A stretch of DNA of 64,000 nucleotides from contig NC_009615.1 in NCBI RefSeq assembly GCF_000012845.1, positions 1,573,501 to 1,637,500 of the forward strand, in the 5' to 3' direction. The translations under genes were made by a program, and so were the position numbers. Every line of letters begins with the position of its first letter. Positions within the stretch are counted from its first letter, which is position 1. Source of the stretch: Parabacteroides distasonis ATCC 8503. Its GTDB lineage: Bacteria; Bacteroidota; Bacteroidia; Bacteroidales; Tannerellaceae. The notes beneath the pieces are model-generated. The model was given only the letters and a program-made list of their open reading frames with translations, was not told where the DNA came from and did no database searches. Shown here piece by piece: positions 1 to 7,013 of the stretch.

Positions 1-126
1 ATCAGACGGTGATAATTGACGAGCAATAAGGATTGAGAACAATGTCATGAGACCTTGCCGAAGGAATTTCTCTACAGCACTCCATGCGACACCTCGCAAT
101 GCTTTCTTTTTTATGGATTCTGACAT
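1..126 (-). CDS. Wzx-type polysaccharide flippase, N-terminal 42 codons (cut by window edge)
   Basis: An open frame starts with ATG at 126 on the minus strand and runs off the left edge. It begins MSESIKKKALRGVAWSAVEK and continues with a hydrophobic stretch ending ARQLSPSD. This matches the usual start of Wzx/RfbX oligosaccharide flippases (MATE/PST superfamily), where a short basic N-terminus precedes the first membrane helix. The family moves undecaprenyl-linked repeat units across the inner membrane. It is the last gene seen of the capsule locus that starts with upxY, which fits its place after the initiating transferase. Only about a tenth of the protein is visible, so the call rests on this short N-terminus and the context. 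Confidence 0.65.
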   Translation of the reverse strand, partial: MSESIKKKALRGVAWSAVEKFLRQGLMTLFSILIARQLSPSD

Positions 127-365
127 ATAATCACTATATCTCCTATTTGTTCCAATAAAAACACCTTATAACATAAAGCACTTCTTTATTTAGAGCAAGT
201 TACTTGAAACATCTACACCAACCTATTTTGTATAATCCCATCATTCAACCCTGCATAAGGGCTTCATACAGCACTGCATAAGATGGTTATACAAGGCTGG
301 AGAAGGGATCATACAGCGAGCCAATCCCTTTTTATGAAGAGAGAAGGCTCGCCGTGCCCCTTCCT
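127..365. other. Intergenic spacer in the CPS operon with repeated short words
   Basis: No gene was found. The right half repeats short words (CATACAGC, GCATAAG) and holds AAGGGAT (304-310) facing ATCCCTT (326-332), which could form a hairpin. Such a hairpin between two same-strand CPS genes could act as an internal terminator of the kind UpxY-type antiterminators overcome, but that role is inference. Confidence 0.3.
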
Positions 366-1127
366 TTAAATCTCGTCCGGACTCTCGCTATCACTACCGC
401 CATCAGCAGGGCGACCACCGATCCAGACCGGCACGCTTACGCTACGGGGCGTTTTCAAGAGACGGTTTGATGTGGAATACTGCGTCGTCACCGTCAGCGT
501 ATACTCACCTTCCGCCAGATCAGCCGGCAGGAGCAACGTGAGCGAGGAGGGATTATTGATCGTGATCAGATCGTCCGTTAATTTTGTGACAGCCTTCGCC
601 GCATTGGTCAGCGTAACGCCTACCGACTCGTCGTCGCCAACCACTTTTAGCATGGCGCCGCGCACGAAGAAGTTGCGGCCCGCCGTAGCGCTACCATCCT
701 TCAAGCCCGTCTTCTTATCCTCAGTCTCGAGGATGTACATGATGTTCGACTTCTCGCCGAGGATCTCAACCGAGGTTTTGGCGATCTCCTCGCGCAGCAC
801 TTTGTCCTGCGTGAGAGAGACGTAGATGGAGTTTCTCTCCTTGTTCCACACACCGCCCTCGATCACGCCGGTCAGTTGGGCAACGGCACGGAACAGGCCC
901 GTGTTCACACTGTAACCGTTCAAAATCAAGTCCATCAGCACACGGTGATAGAGCGTCACTGAATGGTGAAGCGTCTCCGGGCGCAACCCCGTGTCTTGCT
1001 TGTACATCTCCTCCAGCACATCATCCAAAGTTAAACTTCCGGCCGAAGCCAATAACAAGATCTTATCGGTCTTATTGTCAGTGGTCACCGAATTGTCGAT
1101 AAGCCAGCCTTTCAATACTTTCTTCAT
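366..1127 (-). CDS. HU-like DNA-binding domain / DUF4469 protein
   Basis: A 253-residue protein of a type common in Bacteroidales. Roughly residues 1-125 resemble the HU-like DNA-binding family (residues such as SVTTDNKTDKILLLASAGSL, then LRPETLHHSVTLYHRVLMDL). The C-terminal part, about 135-240, looks like the beta-rich DUF4469 domain (FFVRGAMLKVVGDDESVGVT, then SVSVPVWIGGRP). No signal peptide or membrane helix is seen. It sits inside the capsule operon, 51 bp after the sugar transferase and 239 bp before the flippase. Its DNA-binding role is inferred from family resemblance and its target is unknown. A glycosyl enzyme would be expected at this place, so a chromatin-like protein here is unusual. 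Confidence 0.7.
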   Translation of the reverse strand: MKKVLKGWLIDNSVTTDNKTDKILLLASAGSLTLDDVLEEMYKQDTGLRPETLHHSVTLYHRVLMDLILNGYSVNTGLFRAVAQLTGVIEGGVWNKERNSIYVSLTQDKVLREEIAKTSVEILGEKSNIMYILETEDKKTGLKDGSATAGRNFFVRGAMLKVVGDDESVGVTLTNAAKAVTKLTDDLITINNPSSLTLLLPADLAEGEYTLTVTTQYSTSNRLLKTPRSVSVPVWIGGRPADGGSDSESPDEI

Positions 1128-1178
1128 GGTATTCTTGATTTAAAGGAGGGCAGAATTGCTCTCCTCGGTTATCCTTAT

Positions 1179-1823
1179 CTAGAATTTCTTCCCGAACGCA
1201 ATGTTCAAGAACGTCTTCACCAATATCTTGAAATCGAACCACCACGAGCGGTGCTCCAGATAGAACAAGTCATAGCGTAAGCGGCGGAGCATCTTCTCCA
1301 GCGTATCCGTATAGCCGTTGTAGAGCGTGGCGTAAGAGGTCACCCCTGGACGGATCTGGTACAAGAAACGATAGCGGGGATCACGTTCCATGATCTGGTC
1401 GATGTAGAACTTCCGTTCCGGACGGGGACCGATGAAGGCCATATCACCGATGAATACATTCCATAATTGGGGAAGCTCGTCCAAATGATGCTCGCGCAGG
1501 AACTTGCCCACATGCGTCATACGGGGATCAGCGCCTCCCTTGTAAAGGGCGGGGCCGAACTTCTCTGCGTCCAAACGCATGCTGCGGAACTTATAGATAT
1601 GAAACGGATGGCCGAAACGGCCAATCCGCTCCTGCCTGAAAATGGCAGGGCCGCCATCCTCGCGCCTCACGGCGATGTAGCAGATCAAGAACAAGGGGGA
1701 GAATACGACCAAGGCGATAAAGGCCAAAAGACAATCCCCTATACGCTTCACGTTACGCTCGAAGGCGGTCATCCCATCCGGGATAAAATCAGTAGATTTA
1801 TCAACACTCTCTTTTATAAGCAT
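1179..1823 (-). CDS. Initiating sugar-phosphate transferase (undecaprenyl-phosphate glycosyl-1-phosphate transferase)
   Basis: A 214-residue protein of the bacterial sugar transferase family (PF02397, WcaJ/EpsL C-terminal type). A membrane helix lies near residues 28-50. The family signatures follow: RQERIGRFGHPFHIYKFRSM, then LREHHLDELPQLWNVFIGDM and FIGPRPE. It transfers the first sugar phosphate to undecaprenyl phosphate and starts capsule repeat-unit synthesis at the inner membrane. It lacks the extra N-terminal helices of long WcaJ proteins, as is usual for the short form. The start ATG at 1823 has an AGGAAAGGA-like ribosome site that lies in the end of the preceding small ORF, which stops 8 nt upstream, so the two are probably co-translated. 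Confidence 0.9.
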   Translation of the reverse strand: MLIKESVDKSTDFIPDGMTAFERNVKRIGDCLLAFIALVVFSPLFLICYIAVRREDGGPAIFRQERIGRFGHPFHIYKFRSMRLDAEKFGPALYKGGADPRMTHVGKFLREHHLDELPQLWNVFIGDMAFIGPRPERKFYIDQIMERDPRYRFLYQIRPGVTSYATLYNGYTDTLEKMLRRLRYDLFYLEHRSWWFDFKILVKTFLNIAFGKKF

Positions 1824-1831
1824 GGCTTAAT

Positions 1832-2145
1832 TTATTCCTTTCCTCTATTTTTCTCCTCCTCTTTCTTGTAATCGATATACCGCTCCAAGGCCTCACGTGC
1901 CAGACGGCGGAAAAGTTCCTCGTCCGACAGATGGTCCCAAAGGAGATCTACCAAACGATAGTAAACGCTAAAGTGCATGTCCTTGCCTTTTTAAAAGAAT
2001 TGTAAGTGTCACTGCCAATGCCTCCGCTTACGCGGATAATGGACTTGGTCAGTCTGGTGACTTGTAAAACCGTGGCGATGTAATCGCCCAAACGGGGAAA
2101 TGATTGTCTGTGATACATGTCTGGTTTGTTATTATTTTTATACAT
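1832..2145 (-). pseudogene. Small CPS-locus gene, apparently split by a -1 frameshift
   Basis: Two minus-strand frames join into one plausible protein of about 104 residues. The first begins at ATG 2145, 6 nt after AAGGA, and encodes MYKNNNKPDMYHRQSFPRLG through GSDTYNSFKK. The second encodes GKDMHFSVYYRLVDLLWDHL and a charged helix ending at TAA 1832-1834. The junction is the A5 run read from 1992-1988: six As would fuse the frames. Alternatively the second frame is a separate 48-residue gene from ATG 1978. The ribosome site, the lack of any better frame and tight coupling to the sugar transferase argue for a real gene. The family is not recognised. A sequencing or assembly error in the homopolymer is possible. 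Confidence 0.45.
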
Positions 2146-2168
2146 CTATGTCCTTATGGATAGGCCCT

Positions 2169-2378
2169 AGTAATGCAAGTAATGCAGCACCTGTTTCCCA
2201 CACACGTGCGTACATTATATAAAACAAGATATAGAACAAGAATTTTACACTAAACGATCGCAAACAAGGCATGGAACGATCCGGATGAGAAACGCTGGAT
2301 AGCCGTATGAAAGTTTGATTCGACATATATAATGTACACGTGCGTGTGTGGGAAAAAGGTGCTGCATTACTTGCATTA
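2169..2378. repeat. Imperfect inverted repeat, arms of about 54 bp around a 100-bp centre
   Basis: The left arm (about 2169-2222) reads AGTAATGCAAGTAATGCAGC, then CCCACACACG and TACATTATAT. The right arm (about 2324-2378) is its near-perfect reverse complement, with a few substitutions around the CACACG/GTGCGT stretch. The outer part of each arm contains a tandem TAATGCAAG word. The element lies between upxZ and the small downstream CPS gene and could form a long hairpin in the transcript, or be a MITE-like insertion. No transposase or clear target-site duplication was seen. Confidence 0.7.
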
Positions 2379-2390
2379 CTTGCACCTGTT

Positions 2391-2524
2391 TTCCCCGGCA
2401 TCGGTTCCATCCCGTACGTATATCGGCATCGACTCACGCCTACGTTCGTATAGGCCTACACCGATATATGTGTGGGGCGACGTCGATATACGTGTAAAAC
2501 GATGCCCTTATACGTATGCCACAC
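2391..2524. repeat. Palindromic word mosaic downstream of upxZ
   Basis: There is no coding evidence. The stretch is dense in TATACG/CGTATA and CGATAT/ATATCG words in both orientations (for example CGTATATCGGCATCG, ACCGATATATGTG, GTCGATATACGTG, TTATACGTATGCC). With the neighbouring inverted repeat it makes up a 380-bp upxZ downstream spacer with strong secondary-structure potential. Confidence 0.4.
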
Positions 2525-2932
2525 TCATACGGTCTCGCTTAGCAATGGCAATCCCTCCACCTCTCTCTTATGCCAGCCTTGGTAATCAGACAGGGAAAAC
2601 CCGGGGACGGTCAACTGTTTGTAATCCTTATCGTCTCTTCGCAAGATGTGCTTGCGGGCATACGCACGGAGCGAACGATCCGTCACGGAAACCATCACCA
2701 CAGGAAACGGGTAGCCGAACAAGCGCATCGGCGTAACCTCGCTGTCCGGGAACGCACGGCGCAACTGATAGGCTGAGCACTCGAACGCCACCCAATAAGG
2801 ACCCGTGCAATACAAATGGATGGAAGCAGTGTTCGTTCGCTCGCGGCTCATGATATCACCCAAATGCTCGTTCAGCAACGCCACCAAACGAACGCCAGAA
2901 GGAAGGGAAGACATGGTTTTTGAATTATTCAT
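2525..2932 (-). CDS. upxZ: UpxZ-family antagonist of transcription antitermination
   Basis: A 135-residue protein placed directly after the UpxY-like gene, as upxZ is in Bacteroides capsule loci. The central segment (ASIHLYCTGPYWVAFECSAY, then LRRAFPDSEVTPMRLFGYPF) resembles the UpxZ family (PF06603). In B. fragilis, UpxZ proteins block the UpxY antiterminators of other capsule loci so that one capsule dominates; that role is inferred here. The ATG at 2932 lies in a heptanucleotide repeat. A second ATG at 2914 (MSSLPSG) is an equally possible start, and neither has a clear Shine-Dalgarno sequence. Confidence 0.75.
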   Translation of the reverse strand: MNNSKTMSSLPSGVRLVALLNEHLGDIMSRERTNTASIHLYCTGPYWVAFECSAYQLRRAFPDSEVTPMRLFGYPFPVVMVSVTDRSLRAYARKHILRRDDKDYKQLTVPGFSLSDYQGWHKREVEGLPLLSETV

Positions 2933-2954
2933 TATTCATTATTCATTATTCATT
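2927..2954. repeat. Four tandem copies of the heptamer ATTCATT between upxY and upxZ
   Basis: Perfect copies lie at 2927-2933, 2934-2940, 2941-2947 and 2948-2954. The array contains the last codon and stop of upxY and the possible first codons of upxZ. Seven is not a multiple of three, so a change in copy number would alter the upxY stop context and the candidate upxZ start. Confidence 0.85.
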
Positions 2955-4055
2955 ATGTCTCAGCCAGCGATCGCAATCGTCCAGCCGGCGGATCAAGGAT
3001 AACTTGCTTTTCTTGGGCGAGGACTCACCTCGCCAAGGATCCACCACCTCATGCGCCATCTGCCGGTAAAGGGCGCTGTCCGTGCAACCGTAGAGCGTCA
3101 CCAGCAACAAGGCACGGGATTGCGGAGCTTTCACCACCGGGAGCATACCACGCATCGTGTCATGTAAACGTGTGAACTCCTCCTCATCGCCCAACAACTT
3201 GTAGGCAGAAAGAAGCAATGAGTAGATCTTGCAACGCATCACGTCCGTCTCCGCACGGAGCGAACCGTAGGATCTCAATACCTCACACGCCAAGCGGGTA
3301 TCCTCCTCAGCCACGCTACCGGAGGTGTGATAACGGCCCAATGCGTCGTGCAAGCCCTCCCGCAAGCGGTCGTTGTCCAGGTGCGTATAGGCGTGCTTGC
3401 CCTTGGTGTTCAGCTCGATCAGCTCATACTCGCCCGGCTTCACCTCCAACAAGGGGACCCACATGCAATCGAGGATACGCGCCATCACATCTTTATGCCC
3501 GCCACCCGGCTGGATCACTACCTCCGCCTCCATACCGGTAAAATAACCGGACGTGATACGCACGCGATCACCTTTTAGCAGGCGATTGCTGTCCGGCACA
3601 TACACCGGAAGCTCGTTGGAATAAGATTCCGCCACCCAACGCAAGTTTCCCATCTCACTATCCGAGAGATAAGGGAAATGAGTCATGCCTCCGGAAGAGA
3701 CCCGGGGAAGGAAATTGTATAGGGGAAGCGTGCGCTTCATCTGGAAGATCTCCTCCACCGAGGACCGGATAAACACGTAGTTGAACAGCAGGGGCCGCTT
3801 CGTGTTGACCATCTTGCCATCCACTTTCCTCACCTCCACATAGGAGGGGGCGAAATACTCGAACAACGTCTCCCCACGACGCTTGCGCCGGGAAAGCTCG
3901 GCATCCAAGCTTTTAGCGGGGCTGATCTTGTCACGTCGCGCCACACCCGTAGTAGGAAGCGTGAGCACGTACCAGCGTACAGTCTTCAAGTCATGATGCT
4001 TGCCAACTCGCGCCGTACCCCTCTCCGAGCAACCGTCTCTCAAAACATTCATCAT
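2946..4055 (-). CDS. upxY: UpxY-like NusG-family capsule antiterminator, long form
   Basis: A 369-residue protein. An NGN-type NusG domain covers about residues 25-135 (VRWYVLTLPT, LFEYFAPSYVEV, KRPLLFNYVFIRSS) and a KOW motif lies near 160-190 (GDRVRITSGYFTGMEAEVV). About 170 further helical residues follow, so it is roughly twice the length of B. fragilis UpxY. UpxY proteins bind RNA polymerase and let it read through the long leader and capsule operon. It is the first gene of this CPS operon, about 155 bp from the invertible promoter segment. The extra domain (RLACEVLRSYGSLRAETDVM and on) looks like helical repeats and its role is unknown. The start could also be the second Met. Confidence 0.85.
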   Translation of the reverse strand: MMNVLRDGCSERGTARVGKHHDLKTVRWYVLTLPTTGVARRDKISPAKSLDAELSRRKRRGETLFEYFAPSYVEVRKVDGKMVNTKRPLLFNYVFIRSSVEEIFQMKRTLPLYNFLPRVSSGGMTHFPYLSDSEMGNLRWVAESYSNELPVYVPDSNRLLKGDRVRITSGYFTGMEAEVVIQPGGGHKDVMARILDCMWVPLLEVKPGEYELIELNTKGKHAYTHLDNDRLREGLHDALGRYHTSGSVAEEDTRLACEVLRSYGSLRAETDVMRCKIYSLLLSAYKLLGDEEEFTRLHDTMRGMLPVVKAPQSRALLLVTLYGCTDSALYRQMAHEVVDPWRGESSPKKSKLSLIRRLDDCDRWLRHNE

Positions 4056-4210
4056 TATGATTATCTTTTCCTAAGATTATATCAAGATCTCCACTCAAGC
4101 CTCACGACAATTCAAAGCCCTACCAAGAGCGCCCTATTTACTCCTGATAAACAACACTTTATGTTTTAAAAAATGGCTTTTCTGAAAATCACCATCGCTT
4201 GAAATATTAA

Positions 4211-4227
4211 GCTACTTGGGAAGTAGC
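4211..4227 (+). repeat. Left inverted repeat of the invertible segment
   Basis: GCTACTTGGGAAGTAGC has 7-bp palindromic arms around a GGG centre. It is the exact reverse complement of 4493-4509; the asymmetric centre gives the pair its inverted polarity. Flanking bases do not extend the match. Confidence 0.85.
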
Positions 4228-4257
4228 CTAAAAGGTAGGAGAATGGTTATTACCCAG

Positions 4258-4289
4258 TTGTAGAGACGGGGCACGCCCCGTCTCTACAA
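4258..4289. repeat. 32-bp near-perfect palindrome inside the invertible segment
   Basis: TTGTAGAGACGGGGC, the 2-nt loop AC, and GCCCCGTCTCTACAA form a 15-bp perfect stem. There is no U-tract on either side, so it looks more like a REP-type or protein-binding palindrome than a simple terminator. After inversion it would lie just downstream of the segment's reading frame-free half, away from upxY. Confidence 0.75.
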
Positions 4290-4468
4290 GAATGTATGTT
4301 CGATTTTTAGGAGGGACGTGATGATGTAGGAAATACGAGATCATTTCGTCTCTATTGCCATGTCTATGCACTAGGAATAAGAACGAAGATTTAAGGAGAA
4401 TCAAGGTCGGAGCACAAACTAATGAACAAACTAAGCCTTATGATTGCTTGTTATTTGTTATTTTTTAT

Positions 4469-4476
4469 TACTTTTG
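4469..4476 (+). promoter_or_regulatory. Bacteroidetes -7 box in the switch, facing right (away from upxY)
   Basis: TACTTTTG fits TAnnTTTG. A TTG lies 18 nt upstream at 4448-4450. The start site would be near 4483, just before the right repeat, and the transcript would enter the recombinase gene antisense. Inversion would place the box at about 4244-4251 on the minus strand, with a leader of about 180 nt before upxY. No equally good minus-strand box was found in 4056-4492. Confidence 0.7.
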
Positions 4477-4492
4477 CGCCGTGAAAGAATAC

Positions 4493-4509
4493 GCTACTTC
4501 CCAAGTAGC
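4493..4509 (-). repeat. Right inverted repeat of the invertible segment
   Basis: GCTACTTCCCAAGTAGC is the reverse complement of 4211-4227. It ends 7 bp before the stop codon of the recombinase gene. Confidence 0.85.
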
Positions 4510-4516
4510 AAGCCTC

Positions 4517-5452
4517 TTACCCCACTTTGGGTATCGGTTTACACACGCTCTCAAAACAATTCCGGTTCACTGTCGACAAACGTTCCAACGAGAAGCTCTT
4601 CAAATAGATCTGTGTTGTCTTAATAGACTTATGCCCCAACAACTCACTGATAACCTCGATCGATACATCTTGTTCCTTCAAGAACGAGGCGAATGAATGA
4701 CGGATCGTATATGAGGTGACCGGAAGCGTAACGCCTGTCGATCTCGCCAACAACTTCAAGTCACGGTTAAAGCGGGACAAGGTCCTGTTATATTCTTTGT
4801 AGGCCGCCTCACCGGTTCTCCTTCCACTCAAAAAAGGAAATAAATAAAGGGATTCCTTTGCCGTACAAGCGGACAACTCATCCAACAGCCGCAACGCCCC
4901 GGAGGGAATCTCCAGCTGTATGAGAGACCCGCTCTTTTGTCGGTGATACTGCAATATCCCATCCCGGATATTCTCCCATTTCAAATGCGTGAGATCCACA
5001 AACGCTATCCCGCTGAACGCGAACATCAACCGAACGGTCAACTGTACACGCCGCAAGGACGGATCCTCCAACGGGGCGTTAAACATACGCTCCAGCATCT
5101 CTCGCGGCAACGCCTTCTTCCGCTTGCTTTCAACGCCCGTGAAGACATCTTTGAACAGGTTGGGTACAAAGGGAGCCTCGTTCGCCTCCACGGCCAAGTT
5201 ATAAATGTGACGAATCCGACGCATATAGGTAGACACCGTATTCAACGAACGGCCCTTGTCCAACAACCATGACTGATAGCACAAAAGCCTGTTCCTATTA
5301 ATATAGGCATAAGGAATCGCCTCCATACCGCAAAAGCACTTGAACGAGTTCAAGGCATCTTGATAACTCTTCGCCGTGGAATACCGTTTTTTCTCACGCA
5401 GACAAGCCATGTAGATGGACAGGCCCATAACAAAATCTTCTTCTTTTTTCAT
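4517..5452 (-). CDS. Tyrosine site-specific recombinase (probable promoter invertase)
   Basis: A 311-residue phage-integrase-type recombinase. The N-terminal SAM-like core-binding domain covers about residues 1-105 (KRYSTAKSYQDALNSFKCF). The catalytic domain carries a first Arg region near VRLMFAFSGIAFVDLTHLKW, then TIRHSFASFLKEQ with the second Arg, LLGHKSIKTTQIY with the late His and the Tyr nucleophile. The start ATG at 5452 follows AAGGAGA. The gene ends 7 bp from one 17-bp inverted repeat, and this local arrangement marks it as the likely inverter of the upxY promoter. Its own promoter overlaps that of cobQ. Control of other sites in the genome is possible. Confidence 0.9.
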   Translation of the reverse strand: MKKEEDFVMGLSIYMACLREKKRYSTAKSYQDALNSFKCFCGMEAIPYAYINRNRLLCYQSWLLDKGRSLNTVSTYMRRIRHIYNLAVEANEAPFVPNLFKDVFTGVESKRKKALPREMLERMFNAPLEDPSLRRVQLTVRLMFAFSGIAFVDLTHLKWENIRDGILQYHRQKSGSLIQLEIPSGALRLLDELSACTAKESLYLFPFLSGRRTGEAAYKEYNRTLSRFNRDLKLLARSTGVTLPVTSYTIRHSFASFLKEQDVSIEVISELLGHKSIKTTQIYLKSFSLERLSTVNRNCFESVCKPIPKVG

Positions 5453-5474
5453 ATCTTCTCCTTAATAAAAAGGC

Positions 5475-5491
5475 CAAAAATACTACCTTTG
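5475..5491. promoter_or_regulatory. Back-to-back -7 boxes for the recombinase (-) and cobQ (+)
   Basis: On the minus strand TATTTTTG occupies 5482-5475. On the plus strand TACCTTTG occupies 5484-5491. Both fit TAnnTTTG and are separated by one base, so the two divergent genes probably compete for polymerase. Confidence 0.65.
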
Positions 5492-5518
5492 TACACTGTG
5501 TAAATAAAATCTATACAG

Positions 5519-7009
5519 ATGAAGCAACACCTACGACCGATTATGTTTGTCGGAACCTGCTCTGATGCGGGTAAAAGCGTTATCAATGCGGCGTTTTGCC
5601 GTATTTTCAAGCAAGATGGTTATCAACCGGCACCGTTCAAGGCACAAAATATGTCCCTCAATTCCTACTCTACCCCGGAAGGCGGCGAGATGGGCCGGGC
5701 GCAAGTCGTACAAGCGGAGGCCTGCGGTATTTCCCCGCATACGGATATGAACCCGATATTACTAAAGCCGACAAATGATAAAAGCTCGCAAGTCGTATTA
5801 AACGGAAAGCCAGTCGGCAATATGTCCGCCAAGGATTATTTCGGGATACAAAACCAGAAGGAGGAGCTATTTAAGGAAGCCATCGAAGCCTTCAAGCGTC
5901 TGGAAGCTCGCTATAACCCGATCGTATTGGAAGGAGCCGGAAGCATCTCCGAACTAAACCTGCGAGACCGGGATATCACCAATATGCGTATGGCGATCGC
6001 TGCCGGAGCCTCTACCTATTTAGTTGCGGATATAGACCGTGGGGGCGTATTCGGCTCTGTATATGGAACGATCGCTTTATTACGACCGGAGGAACGAGTG
6101 TTAATGAAAGGGGTTATCATCAATAAGTTCCGTGGAGACGCCTCTTTATTCGAAGAAGGACGGAGCCTATTAAAGGAATTGACTGGGATTCCCGTGGTCG
6201 GCGTAATTCCATGGTTTCGGGATATCAAGATAGAGGAAGAGGATTCCGTAGCGTTGGATATGAAAAATAACACTTATAAAGACGGGAAAATCAATGTAGC
6301 TATCATCCTGCTGAAACGAATGTCTAATTTCACGGATTTTGATGTATTGGAGATGGACCCCCGTTTCAATCCGTATTATACCAACAATATCGATGAGATA
6401 GAGAAAGCCGACATCATCCTGCTCCCCGGCTCAAAGAATACGTTATCGGACTTACAAAGCCTGCGGGCCAATGGGATAGCGATGGCGATTATCCGGGCGC
6501 ATAAAGCGGGTAAAAAGGTGATCGGTATTTGCGGTGGCTATCAAATGATGGGAGTCCGCTTGGAAGATCCGGAAAGTATCGAGGGAAATATCCCGGCGAT
6601 TCCCGGTCTCGGTCTTCTGCCTCAATGCACAGTCATCGAGCAGGAGAAGATCACGAGACAAAGCGACTTTGCTTTCCTCCCCTCCTCGGAGAATAAGGAT
6701 TGTAAAGGATACGAAATACATATGGGACGAACCACCTTATTGGGCGACGCCCCCGAACAGCCCGTAGCCCGACTGGAAGACGGACGAACGGACGGATATT
6801 ACCTCAACAACCGATGCTGGGGAAGTTATATGCATGGTATCCTTGATAATCCGGCCGTATTGGACAACTTAGCTGAGGGCTTTGACACGGAAACGACTAC
6901 AGGCCCTTTCGATTATGCCGCTTTTAAGGAAGAGCAGTATGATAAACTCGCCGCCCTCGTAAGGGAGCACGTGGATATGGAATATATTTATAACAGTATT
7001 AAAAACTAA
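5519..7009 (+). CDS. cobQ: Cobyric acid synthase (adenosylcobyrinate a,c-diamide amidase)
   Basis: A 496-residue CobQ/CbiP. The N-terminal synthetase domain starts with the family P-loop variant GTCSDAGKS, followed by PFKAQNMSLNSY. The C-terminal class I glutamine amidotransferase domain shows the catalytic Cys in GICGGYQMMG and the late His in YMHGILDNP. The enzyme adds four amide groups from glutamine to cobyrinic acid a,c-diamide, a cytoplasmic step of B12 synthesis. No other cobalamin gene is near, so it is solitary here. It is followed 4 bp later by an unrelated oxidoreductase, so the two may share a transcript. Confidence 0.95.
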   Translation: MKQHLRPIMFVGTCSDAGKSVINAAFCRIFKQDGYQPAPFKAQNMSLNSYSTPEGGEMGRAQVVQAEACGISPHTDMNPILLKPTNDKSSQVVLNGKPVGNMSAKDYFGIQNQKEELFKEAIEAFKRLEARYNPIVLEGAGSISELNLRDRDITNMRMAIAAGASTYLVADIDRGGVFGSVYGTIALLRPEERVLMKGVIINKFRGDASLFEEGRSLLKELTGIPVVGVIPWFRDIKIEEEDSVALDMKNNTYKDGKINVAIILLKRMSNFTDFDVLEMDPRFNPYYTNNIDEIEKADIILLPGSKNTLSDLQSLRANGIAMAIIRAHKAGKKVIGICGGYQMMGVRLEDPESIEGNIPAIPGLGLLPQCTVIEQEKITRQSDFAFLPSSENKDCKGYEIHMGRTTLLGDAPEQPVARLEDGRTDGYYLNNRCWGSYMHGILDNPAVLDNLAEGFDTETTTGPFDYAAFKEEQYDKLAALVREHVDMEYIYNSIKN

Positions 7010-7013
7010 TATC

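Larger units (their letters stand above)
4211..4509. other. Invertible promoter segment of the CPS locus
   Basis: A 265-bp segment (4228-4492) is bounded by two perfect 17-bp inverted repeats and lies between a tyrosine recombinase gene and upxY. It carries one good TAnnTTTG promoter and a large palindrome. By analogy with Bacteroidales capsule loci, inversion would connect or disconnect this promoter and the CPS operon. In the sequenced orientation the promoter faces right, away from upxY. Inversion itself is inferred from layout and has not been observed. Confidence 0.8.

Noticed and set aside
2332..2736. 134-codon plus-strand open frame through the inverted repeat and upxZ
   Set aside because: Antisense to upxZ and built partly from repeat words; no support.
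4355..4696. Open frame crossing the right inverted repeat
   Set aside because: It would be cut by each inversion, is antisense to the recombinase end and has no ribosome site.
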